From a virus, in the IMG/VR virus record IMGVR_UViG_3300006921_000009, positions 1-64,000 of that record: a stretch of DNA of 64,000 bases, one strand, 5' to 3'. The notes below the pieces were generated by a model. It did no database searches. It saw only the letters and a list, made by a program, of their open reading frames with translations, and had not been told where the DNA came from. The translations under genes were made by a program, and so were the position numbers. Shown here piece after piece: positions 9,150-17,848 of this stretch (position 1 is its first letter; every line of letters starts with the position of its first letter).

Positions 9150-12100
9150 ATGGCAAGAAATGTAGTATGTGTCAAGGCTAGCCAACAGGCTGGCTTTGAT
9201 AAGCTAGTGGAGTTACACAAAGGTAACTCTACTTCTGCCTTTCAGGAGTTTGAAGATAATAATTTTCAAGTACCTGATAGAGCAATGGCGTTAGTCCAGG
9301 AAGATGTGACTAACAATAAGTTTGTATTAGAAGATGAAATAGAAGTTAATCCTGTAGCGATAGAGAAATCTAGAGCACTAGCTAAAGCTAAAGCAGCGAT
9401 GACTTCTAAGATTAAGAAGCTAGAAAATACAAAACACAAAGGTCTTAAAGATGTCCGTAAAGAGATGATGGATATTATGGATGAAATAGATGAGGTAGAG
9501 ACTGAAGAAAGTCTTATAGCCTTTGTACAAACCGCTGAGAACTTGAGTAAGTCTGCTGAAAGGTGGATGTCACAGTTTAAGTCTGGTGAGAAAACACCTA
9601 CTCTAGAGAACCTAAGAAGAATTAAAGAAGCTATTACAGCATTTGATTTATTACAGGATCTAAAAGAAGAGTTATTTGAAGAAGGTAAACGTACAGAATT
9701 ATTTGAATCTGTAGATGCAACTACTACGAGGTATGATAAAGTAAACAAAGATTACTTAACATTATCACGTAAAGTACTAGCTAAATCTTTACAGGGTAAC
9801 TTCCATAAAGTTACTAAATTGTATGAAAAGCAAGCAGAGAAGTTGTTTATACAACACAAGCGTCCACACTTAGATAAGGCAGAAATACCACAAGCACAAG
9901 CAGATTTTATTGCTAAGTATATGATAGCCAATGCAACTGACATTGAATTACGTACTATGCAGTACATTGAGAATATGTTATTGCAGTCTATTGATATACC
10001 AGCTTTAGCCTCTTGGGTAGTTAACCCTAAAGATTTGAATAATGATATTATCGGTATTGCTTTAGAGAGTCTAGAAGAAACAGATATGAAGATCTGGAAC
10101 ACTATGGAGACTATTGTAGATGATGTAGAAGAATTGAATGAAGAGTTTATTAACTATGTTGGTAAGACTAGTGATATGAAAGTTCAGTATGAGTTACTTT
10201 TAGAAAAAGATACTGAAACAGGTGAGGTTCTTCCAACAATGATCAATAGAGGTTCCCCAGGATGGCAACAGTTTAAAGCTAAATATGAGTCTGTACCAGC
10301 TGTTTGGAACTTGTATGAGCAATTAGATAAAATGGTTAACGAAAAAAATAAGATGGTTTACCATAGTGCTAGACTAGATTATACTTTACCTATGATTGAA
10401 CAAACAGGTGTAGAGCGTTTATATGACCAAGGTGTTGTTTCTTTTATTAAAGACGGTGTTGGTGATATTTATAAACTAAGAGCTAAAGATGTTGAGTTAG
10501 GTAATATATCTGACGAGCAACTTAACCAATCTAAACTTGATAATGCTACTGAAGTAGAGGATGTTTATATTACTGAAGCAGGTGAAGAAAGAGCTACTAT
10601 ACCTTTACACTATAGAAACACAACTATAGAAGAAGAAAAACAATCTTTTGATGTAATGAGAGCTATGGTATTAGATTATCATAATTCTTTAAAGTTCCAG
10701 GCTAAGACTGAGAACGCAATATTTTTAGATGTACTTAAAGATGTTGTACATGAATCAGATATAGTTGCTACTACAAACTTTGTACAGAAACTAAAAAGAA
10801 ATAAAGAGACAGGACACTTACATACTGAATCACGTGATAAAGTATCTAATTTAGAAGGTGTACTAGAAGCATTGATTAGACATAGAATATACGGTATTAA
10901 GATTGAAGGAGATCCTAAAACTGCTAAGATGATGCAAAGTTTAGCTAAGTATACTTCTTTCCTTACAATGAGTGTAAATACTATGTCAGGTATATCTAAT
11001 ATGCTACACGGTACTACAATGTCTTGGATTGAATCATTTGCTGGACGTGGAGGATATTTTTCTCCTAAAGACAGAGTAAAAGCTGTAGGACAATATAACA
11101 AAGATGTTATAAACATGTTAGCAGATGTAGGTGAAAGAAGACCAAAAAGTAAAGTTAATCTTTTAAATAGAAAGTTTAACATTATGTCAGAATCACATTT
11201 GTTAAATGGTAAATCTTTTGCCCAGAATAATAAGATTAAACGTATTGCTGAAAGTTCAGCCCTTATGTTTGCTAATGGTGCTGGAGAGCATGCTATGCAA
11301 AGTATAGTTATGTTATCTACAATGAATAATATCAAAGTTAAAGATGTTAACGGTAGTTTTTTAAATAAAGAATTTCAACCAACTACAGACAGAAATGAAG
11401 CAATTGGTATTGAAGAAGCAATGTTGAAAAACGAAGATGGAGCTTTAGAATTTCATCCTAGTGTTAACAGTACTGAGCGTACTAAAGGTGTAGGACAAGA
11501 AGACATCACTAAGATATCTAAATATATTAGACGTATTACACGTGACTTATATGGTAACTACGCTGCTGAAGATAAAGCACGTTTCCAAAGACATGCTGCA
11601 GGAGCAATTACTTCCCAGATGCGTGGTTGGTTGGTCACAGGTGTACAAAAACGTTGGAGAGGTTTAGGTGCTACTCAAGCTGGACGTAAAGGTTTTACTA
11701 AAGTAGGAGAGAAGTTTAACATTGATCTTAGTACTGTAGAAGGTTTGCACCAAGCACAGAAACTAAGTTTTAATAATGAGATAGATGACTTTGAAGAAGG
11801 TCAATATGTAACTACATTGTTATTCTTACAGACTGCAAAAACAGAAATTAAAGCTCTACGTTCTTTAGCAGGTACAACGGAAGCGTGGAATTCTATGGAT
11901 GACCAACAAAAACGTAATGTACGTAAGACTGTTATGGAGTTAGGTTTAATTGTAGGTTTCTTATTATTAGCCAATATGTTTGAAGATGATAAAGAAGACC
12001 CGGATGATATAGCAAATATGTATGCTGCTTATGTAACACGAAGAATGTATTCTGAGCTATTTACTTTTGCTAATCCTAGAGAGGCAATGAGAACATTCAG

Positions 12101-12299
12101 ATCACCAGCAATTGCGTTATCTTCTGTAGAGAATGCTCTTGATGTTACAACACAATTGTTTGACCCAACTGCTACATACAAAGGTGGAAGGCACAACAAA
12201 AAGAACAAACTAATAAGGAAAGTTAAGAAGATGATTCCGGTATTAAAACAAATAGACCGTAATGTTGAAGATTCTTACATGTTCTTAAAAAATAGTTAA
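9150..12299 (+). CDS. Large companion of the giant polymerase, probable virion/ejected protein
   Basis: A 1049-aa protein starting 7 bases after the polymerase polypeptide, so clearly cotranscribed. It is rich in charged helical sequence (for example residues 65-130, EEV/DEIDEV-type heptads) and has one hydrophobic stretch near residue 930 (GLIVGFLLLANMF) followed by an acidic DDKEDPDD cluster. The C-terminus is basic. I recognise no enzyme motif. Crass-like phages usually carry two or three giant proteins next to each other at the end of the tail module, several of which are in the capsid and enter the cell. By position this protein fits that role, perhaps as a polymerase partner or part of an ejection conduit. 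The function is inferred from context only. Confidence 0.7.
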   Translation: MARNVVCVKASQQAGFDKLVELHKGNSTSAFQEFEDNNFQVPDRAMALVQEDVTNNKFVLEDEIEVNPVAIEKSRALAKAKAAMTSKIKKLENTKHKGLKDVRKEMMDIMDEIDEVETEESLIAFVQTAENLSKSAERWMSQFKSGEKTPTLENLRRIKEAITAFDLLQDLKEELFEEGKRTELFESVDATTTRYDKVNKDYLTLSRKVLAKSLQGNFHKVTKLYEKQAEKLFIQHKRPHLDKAEIPQAQADFIAKYMIANATDIELRTMQYIENMLLQSIDIPALASWVVNPKDLNNDIIGIALESLEETDMKIWNTMETIVDDVEELNEEFINYVGKTSDMKVQYELLLEKDTETGEVLPTMINRGSPGWQQFKAKYESVPAVWNLYEQLDKMVNEKNKMVYHSARLDYTLPMIEQTGVERLYDQGVVSFIKDGVGDIYKLRAKDVELGNISDEQLNQSKLDNATEVEDVYITEAGEERATIPLHYRNTTIEEEKQSFDVMRAMVLDYHNSLKFQAKTENAIFLDVLKDVVHESDIVATTNFVQKLKRNKETGHLHTESRDKVSNLEGVLEALIRHRIYGIKIEGDPKTAKMMQSLAKYTSFLTMSVNTMSGISNMLHGTTMSWIESFAGRGGYFSPKDRVKAVGQYNKDVINMLADVGERRPKSKVNLLNRKFNIMSESHLLNGKSFAQNNKIKRIAESSALMFANGAGEHAMQSIVMLSTMNNIKVKDVNGSFLNKEFQPTTDRNEAIGIEEAMLKNEDGALEFHPSVNSTERTKGVGQEDITKISKYIRRITRDLYGNYAAEDKARFQRHAAGAITSQMRGWLVTGVQKRWRGLGATQAGRKGFTKVGEKFNIDLSTVEGLHQAQKLSFNNEIDDFEEGQYVTTLLFLQTAKTEIKALRSLAGTTEAWNSMDDQQKRNVRKTVMELGLIVGFLLLANMFEDDKEDPDDIANMYAAYVTRRMYSELFTFANPREAMRTFRSPAIALSSVENALDVTTQLFDPTATYKGGRHNKKNKLIRKVKKMIPVLKQIDRNVEDSYMFLKNS

Positions 12300-12388
12300 A
12301 ATAAATACTCTAATTTTTCTGAGTCTATAAAGGCTAAATTAAAAGTCAAATTTTTTAAAAGGAGAAAAAGGAGAAAATTAAAAGTCAA

Positions 12389-12424
12389 AAAGGGGAGTAG
12401 TACAATTAAGTATTACTCCCCTTT
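12389..12424. terminator. Bidirectional terminator between convergent modules
   Basis: The 14-base arms at 12389-12402 and 12411-12424 pair almost perfectly (AAAGGGGAGTAGTA with TATTACTCCCCTTT, one G-T). A T-rich tail follows on the plus strand and an A-rich segment lies on the other side, so it can stop transcripts from both directions. It lies between the last plus-strand gene (ends 12299) and the last minus-strand gene (ends 12470). Just upstream the element AAATTAAAAGTCAAA is repeated (about 12334-12348 and 12375-12389). Confidence 0.85.
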
Positions 12425-12469
12425 CTTTGTTTTATTTTACACTTTATTTAGACATCATAAAGTATTGTA

Positions 12470-12751
12470 TTAAGCTTTTTGATCTTGTAAAAACTTTTTA
12501 ATTTTGTGTAGCATACTAAGTGTAATAGCTAAACCTACACCACTTGCTAATGCATTAACGTCTTCTACTTGGTCTTTAAAGCCAAATGTCCACGAAATTA
12601 TTATTAGTCCATCAAAGAATATCATACCGTATACAATAGGTATAAACCATTGTCTGTATTTCTTTAATCCCATTCTTACTATGTTTGTTATTTGGTAAAG
12701 TAAAACTATTACCGCTAATCCTATAAGGAAATCGTTATATTCTCCTAACAT
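12470..12751 (-). CDS. Small membrane protein, holin-like candidate
   Basis: A 93-aa protein with about three hydrophobic segments (residues 8-24, 36-57 and 68-80) and a lysine-rich C-terminus (HKIKKFLQDQKA). Short length, multiple membrane spans and a charged tail are holin-like traits. It is the last gene of the minus-strand module and follows another small membrane protein with no gap (that gene stops where this one starts). The two muralytic enzymes of this phage lie elsewhere on the same strand (20091 and 25673), so the pair at 12470-13057 is the best place to look for the holin. No family is recognised; holin is an inference from size and topology. Confidence 0.65.
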   Translation of the reverse strand: MLGEYNDFLIGLAVIVLLYQITNIVRMGLKKYRQWFIPIVYGMIFFDGLIIISWTFGFKDQVEDVNALASGVGLAITLSMLHKIKKFLQDQKA

Positions 12752-13057
12752 TTAAAATATTGTTTCTGTTAATAAATAAGCTAATTTGTAACCTGCAAAT
12801 GCTCCTAATGATGCTGGTATAGGAAACATAATAAACTTTCCTAAAGATGTCACATATTTTGGACGGTTAATTACTTTACCTACATAAAAGTAATATAGTA
12901 AATAACCTATAAGTACAGCTATATCTACTCCAGTTGCAATAAATACAATTAGTATAGATCCTAGAAAACCATAAATAAAGTTTTCTGCTCCAGCTATTCT
13001 TAGTTCTTTTCCTGTAGACTCTTTAAGTTCTTTTTTAATCTCTTTTAATTGTTTCAT
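12752..13057 (-). CDS. Small membrane protein with basic N-terminus
   Basis: A 101-aa protein. The first 20 residues are lysine/glutamate-rich and cytosolic-looking, followed by at least two strong hydrophobic segments (about residues 27-58 and 72-92). It directly abuts the downstream membrane gene at 12470-12751 and follows the radical SAM gene with no gap. It may be a holin/antiholin partner or an unrelated envelope protein; nothing in the sequence decides this. Confidence 0.65.
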   Translation of the reverse strand: MKQLKEIKKELKESTGKELRIAGAENFIYGFLGSILIVFIATGVDIAVLIGYLLYYFYVGKVINRPKYVTSLGKFIMFPIPASLGAFAGYKLAYLLTETIF

Positions 13058-13891
13058 TTAAAATATGTATCTAATAGTATCTAAGTTCCAAAACTTTTGA
13101 TACTCTGCCTTAAACATTTGTATACCCTTGCTTTTTAAAGGTAAAGGGTAACGCATTACTCCAGACTGGTTCTTAACTTCATTACTGAATTGCATCATTT
13201 CTTGTGCATCAGCTTCAGCCTTAGCCATCTGGTTTGTATGGTTAGTCATAAATATAACCTCACATAAACTATCTCCTGCTACTTCCTTAACTTCTTGGAA
13301 TAAATCATGATATTCTTTAATAAAGTTATGGTACATAATTACCGGTGAATAGTTAATGTGTACTTCCCAACCTAAGTCTTTTAGTCTATTTATATCTGCT
13401 ATCCTAGAGGATATAGACTGCATTTTAGGTTCTAACACATCAGAATAAGTCTGAGGCATTAAACTTACACGTACACGTGGTGGTTTATTAAAATGATTAA
13501 CATCTAACTTAAGTAAACTAGGGTACTTTGTAGCCATCGTAGAGTTAAGTTGAGGGTGATTGTCATATCTTTTAAGATAATCCATTAGAGGCTCTGGCAT
13601 GTGCTTCTGCATCAATACTAAGTCAGTATTACATGCAATGTCTACCATTGTATATTTAGGATCTTGTTGATCTGGAACTTTTGTGTAATGTGTTTCCCAT
13701 TGAACAACAGAATTAAATATATCCTCTATGTTTTCATTGACAAAGACTCTTTGCCCATTGTGTCTTGCCATATAACAGTATGTGTTTACACAGCCACCAA
13801 AGCATCCGTAGATGACATTGGGAGCTATGCAATTTGCACTATTGTTATTGTCTTTTGTGACAAGGGTTTTTGTTTTTTGTTTTTTAATCAT
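13058..13891 (-). CDS. Radical SAM-like protein related to spore photoproduct lyase family
   Basis: A 277-aa protein with an N-terminal cysteine cluster, YGCFGGCVNTYCYMARH (about residues 28-44), preceded by a basic tail. A three-cysteine cluster followed by aromatic residues at this position is the hallmark of radical SAM enzymes, which hold a 4Fe-4S cluster and cleave S-adenosylmethionine. The spacing here is Cx3Cx4C, not the usual Cx3Cx2C. The later segment (PPRVRVSLMPQTYSDVLEP, then GWEVHINYSPVIMYHNF) has the alternating strand pattern of a TIM-barrel and resembles SplB-type DNA repair lyases, which is my best guess. The ATG of this gene overlaps the stop of the upstream zinc-ribbon gene by 4 bases, so they are translationally coupled. 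Substrate unknown. Confidence 0.6.
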   Translation of the reverse strand: MIKKQKTKTLVTKDNNNSANCIAPNVIYGCFGGCVNTYCYMARHNGQRVFVNENIEDIFNSVVQWETHYTKVPDQQDPKYTMVDIACNTDLVLMQKHMPEPLMDYLKRYDNHPQLNSTMATKYPSLLKLDVNHFNKPPRVRVSLMPQTYSDVLEPKMQSISSRIADINRLKDLGWEVHINYSPVIMYHNFIKEYHDLFQEVKEVAGDSLCEVIFMTNHTNQMAKAEADAQEMMQFSNEVKNQSGVMRYPLPLKSKGIQMFKAEYQKFWNLDTIRYIF

Positions 13892-14121
13892 CTTAACGAT
13901 ACTAAGCAGTTAGGACATACAGCAAAATTAGTAGAGTTTAGTTCTACGTCACAGTTAGGACATACTTCTGTGTTTGTATTAACCTTAGTTGTTGTATGAG
14001 ATAAATACACGTCTACTAATTCATAACTACTTGCCTTTGCTAAGTCCAATAAAGCGTCTTTAGAATCAAACTTATTACCGGCTAATTCTAATATCTTATC
14101 AATTATCTCTGTTCTAGTCAT
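13888..14121 (-). CDS. Small zinc-ribbon protein
   Basis: A 77-aa protein whose C-terminal third has two CPNC knuckles (VCPNCDVEL and VCPNCLVSL) about 14 residues apart, a classic four-cysteine zinc ribbon. The N-terminal half (residues 1-45) is helical and acidic. It overlaps the downstream radical SAM gene by 4 bases (ATGA) and the upstream gene by 8 bases, so the three are probably one translational unit. Zinc ribbons of this kind usually mediate protein-protein or nucleic-acid contacts; here a role with the radical SAM protein is possible but unproven. Confidence 0.75.
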   Translation of the reverse strand: MTRTEIIDKILELAGNKFDSKDALLDLAKASSYELVDVYLSHTTTKVNTNTEVCPNCDVELNSTNFAVCPNCLVSLR

Positions 14122-14473
14122 TTGCTCTGTTTTTAATTCTTAATTCCTCTAACATATCTAATGTTTCTTGACAATGTATTAATTCTTCCCCGTAAATATA
14201 AACTAACATATTTACTGTAGATTCTGCGTTATCATACGACCCATTAACTTCACCAAAGTTTTCTTTTTCGTATTCTATACATGTTGATATAGCATCAAAT
14301 GCATCAATATCATGTAACTTCAACCACTGTGATGCCGCATAATAGCCGATAATATAATAATCCTCGTTAAACGCATAGAAATGCCATTCTTCTGCATTTT
14401 CTTCTGTTAGGATACCTTCGTTAATGTAATCCTCTATGTGAGCTAAAAGCTCTTCTCTTATTGAATTTTTCAT
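14114..14473 (-). CDS. Acidic conserved-looking phage protein of unknown function
   Basis: A 119-aa acidic protein, rich in glutamate and aromatic residues, mainly helical by pattern (for example FNEDYYIIGYYAASQWLKLH, residues 35-54). It has no membrane segment or metal motif. It reminds me of a small protein often found in early regions of Bacteroidota phages, but I cannot assign a function. Its start follows an A/T-rich leader that ends in a strong stem-loop (14511-14559), so its translation may be influenced by RNA structure. Confidence 0.7.
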   Translation of the reverse strand: MKNSIREELLAHIEDYINEGILTEENAEEWHFYAFNEDYYIIGYYAASQWLKLHDIDAFDAISTCIEYEKENFGEVNGSYDNAESTVNMLVYIYGEELIHCQETLDMLEELRIKNRAND

Positions 14474-14510
14474 AGTAATTTTAATTTAATTAATAGTTAA
14501 TTTTCTATAG

Positions 14511-14559
14511 GCGTCACACGTAGTATTGCTCTACATAAGACCTACATCTTGTGTGACGC
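14511..14559 (-). ncRNA. Stem-loop in the leader of the 14114-14473 gene
   Basis: The arms GCGTCACAC (14511-14519) and GTGTGACGC (14551-14559) pair perfectly over 9 bases. An inner GTAG/CTAC pairing (about 14520-14523 and 14541-14545) makes a second helix. On the minus strand it lies between the 36-aa gene and the next start, with no U-run after it, so it looks like a leader structure or RNA-processing site, not an intrinsic terminator. Confidence 0.55.
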
Positions 14560-14565
14560 TGTAAC

Positions 14566-14676
14566 TTACTTTTTACCTTGTCCCTTATAAGGGTGCTTGT
14601 ATCCAGTTTGTCCTTTAGAAGCATTCTTAGAATGTACTCCTTTTCTCTTTTTCTTAGCTGTTTCTTTTAATGCCAT
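14566..14676 (-). CDS. 36-aa highly basic small protein
   Basis: A short frame reading MALKETAKKKRKGVHSKNAS and continuing to KGQGKK, with 14 lysine/arginine residues in 36. Composition and the KKKRKGVHSK segment suggest nucleic-acid or ribosome binding. Comparable tiny basic proteins occur in other Bacteroidota phages in my recollection. It is preceded by an A/T-rich leader with AGTTAATT and lies one base from the stop of the upstream lipoprotein gene, consistent with an operon. Function unknown. Confidence 0.65.
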   Translation of the reverse strand: MALKETAKKKRKGVHSKNASKGQTGYKHPYKGQGKK

Positions 14677-14677
14677 C

Positions 14678-15190
14678 TTAGTTAATTTTTTTGAACCAAA
14701 TTTTAGCTCTTGATTTATTTGGAATATCTCTAATCATCTTGATTTTTAGATTAACACCGTCATTTTCTAAAACTACAAACTTAGAATCCATAAAGCCTTG
14801 GGCAATAGGTAAGCCTTCATTAGTCATAAAAAATACGTTAGCCTGGTTACCAGGTTCCATTATACCTTCTCTTGATAATTTCCATGGTCCATTGTTATCA
14901 TGGAATGTACTAAGGTATCTACCATCAAACTCCCACTTCTCTGTGTAAGGTAAATCACACTGAAACTTCTTTGGTCCTACTACTTTACCATCAGGTCCGT
15001 TGTATAGCCATTGAATAGCTACTCTCTCCCATTTCCCGTTTAAAGAATTTCCAGAAGCTCTAGTTGATGCACCTGCATCTGCTTCTAATTCAACCCCACG
15101 TACAGGACTTTCCTCTGAAGGAGTTATATCCGCTTTTTTGCATCCTACTAATGCAACTGTCATTATTAATACTGCTAATACTCTAGTCAT
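14678..15190 (-). CDS. Lipocalin-like lipoprotein (phage-encoded)
   Basis: A 170-aa protein with a lipoprotein signal: short basic start, hydrophobic core, then VALVGC with lipidated Cys17 followed by KKAD, the usual C-K-K style of Bacteroidota lipoproteins. After a serine/threonine-rich linker the domain begins GKWERVAIQWLY (about residue 52), the G-x-W start typical of lipocalin-like beta barrels, and goes on as alternating strands to the end. Two related-looking lipoproteins occur at 41583 and 42235. By analogy with phage lipoproteins such as T5 Llp, superinfection exclusion by blocking a surface receptor is a reasonable hypothesis. The lipoprotein call is firm; the role is inferred. Confidence 0.8.
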   Translation of the reverse strand: MTRVLAVLIMTVALVGCKKADITPSEESPVRGVELEADAGASTRASGNSLNGKWERVAIQWLYNGPDGKVVGPKKFQCDLPYTEKWEFDGRYLSTFHDNNGPWKLSREGIMEPGNQANVFFMTNEGLPIAQGFMDSKFVVLENDGVNLKIKMIRDIPNKSRAKIWFKKIN

Positions 15191-15202
15191 TACTGTTATT
15201 TA

Positions 15203-15619
15203 TTATTGGTTATTTGTTAAATACCTCTCTAAGCCAGCTAACGCCCTCCAGCATACTTTCGCGAGGTGTAACTGACCATCATCATCAATAGGATTTTCAT
15301 TGTGATCTATTAGATGTCTTAAGAGTGCATCATACTCATCTTTACTCTTACTTTTGTCCCAATGTAACGGGGTTCCAGGATGATGTTGATCATTTCCTGC
15401 TTTTGATGTCTTGGCAACTTCCTTAAGAGCGTTAGGAAAATACTTAAGTACACCTGAATAAACGGGCATACCTTTTCTTTCCTTAGCTTTATCTTCTACT
15501 TCATTAGAGGCAGTTGATGAATACAAAGTCTCATTATCATAATTATGTATTTCATAGTGATAACCATACTCCTTTGCTGCTTCATCTATATCTCCAACGT
15601 ATATTGAATCTACGTCCAT
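15203..15619 (-). CDS. DUF5664-type dATP/dGTP diphosphohydrolase-like protein
   Basis: A 138-aa protein whose segment 47-137 has the pattern of DUF5664: KGMPVYSGVLKYFPNALKEV, a G...QHHPGTPLHW motif, then YDALLRHLIDH and HLAKVCWRALAGLE. This domain is annotated as a dATP/dGTP diphosphohydrolase N-terminal domain in phages and is helical with acidic and histidine residues that could bind metal. The neighbours are ribonucleotide reductase and dUTPase, so a role in dNTP pool control fits. No PurZ-like partner for a modified (2-aminoadenine) genome is visible in the window. It shares one base with the upstream gene. The family call is from pattern memory. Confidence 0.6.
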   Translation of the reverse strand: MDVDSIYVGDIDEAAKEYGYHYEIHNYDNETLYSSTASNEVEDKAKERKGMPVYSGVLKYFPNALKEVAKTSKAGNDQHHPGTPLHWDKSKSKDEYDALLRHLIDHNENPIDDDGQLHLAKVCWRALAGLERYLTNNQ

Positions 15620-15879
15620 TAGAAATGAGATTTATATGTTTGTGTAAGCTCATAAATCCACTCAGAATCAGCAGCGTCATCCTCCCATCTAATCTCATCA
15701 GCTCCTGTACCTATCTCTAAATCAGTAAATTCCATTTCTTGATCTATTGCATCTGTATAGACTTCTTCATTGTCAATAAGCCAGTAACCAACTTCGTTAG
15801 GTTGTAACTCATCTGGTACTTCTACTTCTACTTCTACTATTTTGTGATACACTTGACGTGTTGATATTGTTACTTTCAT
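15619..15879 (-). CDS. Acidic small protein of unknown function
   Basis: An 86-aa, strongly acidic protein. It begins with alternating beta-strand-like residues (VTISTRQVYHKIVEVEVEV) and continues with acidic residues around tryptophans (IRWEDDAADSEWIYELTQ). No motif is recognised. It overlaps the DUF5664 gene by one base and follows the reductase gene after a terminator-like hairpin. Small acidic early proteins of phages are often DNA mimics or inhibitors, but nothing here shows that. Confidence 0.65.
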   Translation of the reverse strand: MKVTISTRQVYHKIVEVEVEVPDELQPNEVGYWLIDNEEVYTDAIDQEMEFTDLEIGTGADEIRWEDDAADSEWIYELTQTYKSHF

Positions 15880-15899
15880 CTGTTTTGTCGTTAAATACA

Positions 15900-15919
15900 G
15901 GGGAGATATTTCACTCCCC
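15900..15919 (-). terminator. Hairpin after the reductase gene
   Basis: GGGGAG (15900-15905) and CTCCCC (15914-15919) pair perfectly around an 8-base loop. On the minus strand it follows the reductase stop at 15937; the tail is only weakly U-rich, so termination is probably partial. Confidence 0.5.
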
Positions 15920-15936
15920 TTATATTAATTTATAAA

Positions 15937-17841
15937 TTATTTAACTGGACAAGCTCCGCCTTCACAAGCTGCTGCTTCATCCATTCCGTCAACATTAATG
16001 TTAACAGAGTTAATAGGTCTTGTTCCTACCGTAAGACGAGTATATTCCTCTTTAGAAATAGTCTCATACGGAGCTTGAACAAACCCGTGACCAGTATAAA
16101 GTAAGAAAGATACTGTTTTAACATTAGTTTGGTAGTTAGTTGCTAACCATTCTTTAATGTCATTTAGTTCTTCTTTCTTATAATAAACTGTAACTGATAC
16201 TGAATTGTCAGACCAGTTAGTTTGTAACCACTTAACCAACTCTAGTTGATCAATAGCACTAATGTTTCCACCAATTGGTGTAGTTTCTGGAACACTACAT
16301 GGAAATTCTGCTACCATTGTAGAGTTATCCATAGTTCCATCAAACATCTGCTGTGGTTCTACGTTGTAACCATGTGCTTTACATACTTCAACCAGAGGAG
16401 AATCACTTGCAATACGTATTCTACGTAAATAGTAAGGTCCTGCTGGAGATGGATGACCACCTGGAGTTACACCGGCTAATAAACTTAGCGTACCACTTGG
16501 CTTAACCGTGGTCAACTTAACACTAGGACTAAATCCATGTGCTGCTGAGTACTCTTTGTCATACGCTCTGATATAGTTGTAACCATCTGACAACCAACCA
16601 CGTTGCTCATCAGTTGCTTGGTAAACACCAGTAACGCCAATACCCATTCTCATGTTCTTATGAACAATAGCTTCTGTCTCTTTTAAGTGACATGGTAAAG
16701 CTAAAGAGTGTTTATTAATTCTATAAAGATAAGTCATTACTTTGTAAAACTCTTCTTTAGTTTTGATGTTTGGCAAGAAAATCTCAGCTAAACAACAAGT
16801 TTCCTTGTCTGCTAATGATTGCTCTGCACAAGGGTTGTAACCCTCTACATCTGGATCAGGGTATTGAGTTTCCCCAATACGACCAATCTTTCTTGATAAG
16901 TCTAAGTTAATAAGACCATAAGGTTCTCCTTGCTCATAAGTATCCCAGAAAAGCTGAGGTAACTTAGTAGCATCTGGACAAACAACTGAGTTGTTAGACA
17001 TTGCTCTCCAATTTGGAATAGCACCTAAATCCCAACGCTTTGCTTGTAAGAATTGCTCATCGTCATAATCACCAAGTGCAATTTGTGCAGAACGTCTTAC
17101 GTTACCTGCAACAACTATTTGCCCGATGATATTCATAATATCTAGACAATCAATAGGTTCTAATTTAGTGTTAGCACGTTTATTTAATATATTGTGTATT
17201 TGGTCTAAACCTTCACATAATACTTCTGGTCCACTTGCTGTACCACCAAATCCCTTAATAGGAGCACCTTTACCACGAATTAAGATAGTACTATAAGTAA
17301 ATCCTTTACCACTATAAAAGTGAGCTTTAAGTATTTTACCCAGTAACTGAATCCATCCTTCTCTAGTATCTGGTAAGATAAAATCTGCATCATTAGTATC
17401 TTGTCTAACAATTTCTATCTCTCCTTTTAGTTTAGGTAGTTGATATACATTCTTCTTTTGAATATTGTAACCTACACCTGAACCTAACATTAACGCATCC
17501 ATAGCCCAAGTAAATGGTCTAACTGGCTCATCAACGTTTGTAAAAGCACAATTCTGTAAACTTAGTAAACCTAATTTATCTACAGTTTTTGTACCTAATT
17601 GCCACCAAAATCTACCTGCTACTGAACCTTTAAGGTTTAATAGGATGTCTGTAAGTTCTGATTGCTCTGTAGCACTAAAGTTACATCCAAGTTGATCATT
17701 AGCTGCGTTAACAACTCTTGATACTGTATCTGGAAATTCCTCTGTTGCTGAATTTACATCACTCTCATCTAAACGACGTGAGTATGTACGCTTGTAAGTT
17801 AAATAACCTACTTCTCCCCAAGGGGTTTTTGTTTCTGACAT
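15937..17841 (-). CDS. nrdJ: Class II (adenosylcobalamin-dependent) ribonucleotide reductase
   Basis: A 634-aa enzyme that reduces ribonucleotides to deoxyribonucleotides for phage DNA synthesis. Diagnostic segments are LGSGVGYNIQ near the N-terminus, the active-site NPCAEQ motif (Cys338), the VKPSGTLSLLAGVTPG loop, and a C-terminal pair of cysteines (Cys626 and Cys631 in CEGGACPVK) that re-reduces the active site. A single polypeptide without a radical-generating NrdB or NrdG neighbour and the GSGVGYN motif point to the monomeric B12-dependent class, best known from Lactobacillus (739 aa). I chose the ATG at 17841 (MSETKTPWGEV), 7 bases after the dUTPase stop, over an upstream in-frame ATG at 17895 that lies inside the dUTPase gene. 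Activity would depend on host or environmental cobalamin. Confidence 0.9.
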   Translation of the reverse strand: MSETKTPWGEVGYLTYKRTYSRRLDESDVNSATEEFPDTVSRVVNAANDQLGCNFSATEQSELTDILLNLKGSVAGRFWWQLGTKTVDKLGLLSLQNCAFTNVDEPVRPFTWAMDALMLGSGVGYNIQKKNVYQLPKLKGEIEIVRQDTNDADFILPDTREGWIQLLGKILKAHFYSGKGFTYSTILIRGKGAPIKGFGGTASGPEVLCEGLDQIHNILNKRANTKLEPIDCLDIMNIIGQIVVAGNVRRSAQIALGDYDDEQFLQAKRWDLGAIPNWRAMSNNSVVCPDATKLPQLFWDTYEQGEPYGLINLDLSRKIGRIGETQYPDPDVEGYNPCAEQSLADKETCCLAEIFLPNIKTKEEFYKVMTYLYRINKHSLALPCHLKETEAIVHKNMRMGIGVTGVYQATDEQRGWLSDGYNYIRAYDKEYSAAHGFSPSVKLTTVKPSGTLSLLAGVTPGGHPSPAGPYYLRRIRIASDSPLVEVCKAHGYNVEPQQMFDGTMDNSTMVAEFPCSVPETTPIGGNISAIDQLELVKWLQTNWSDNSVSVTVYYKKEELNDIKEWLATNYQTNVKTVSFLLYTGHGFVQAPYETISKEEYTRLTVGTRPINSVNINVDGMDEAAACEGGACPVK

Positions 17842-17848
17842 GTTTAGT

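Noticed and set aside
9266-11335. Long open frames on the minus strand (160 aa at 9266-9748; 116 aa at 9752-10102; 218 aa at 10679-11335)
   Set aside because: They lie entirely inside the 1049-aa plus-strand gene, have Ser/Leu/Ile-rich shadow composition, and no promoter or leader.
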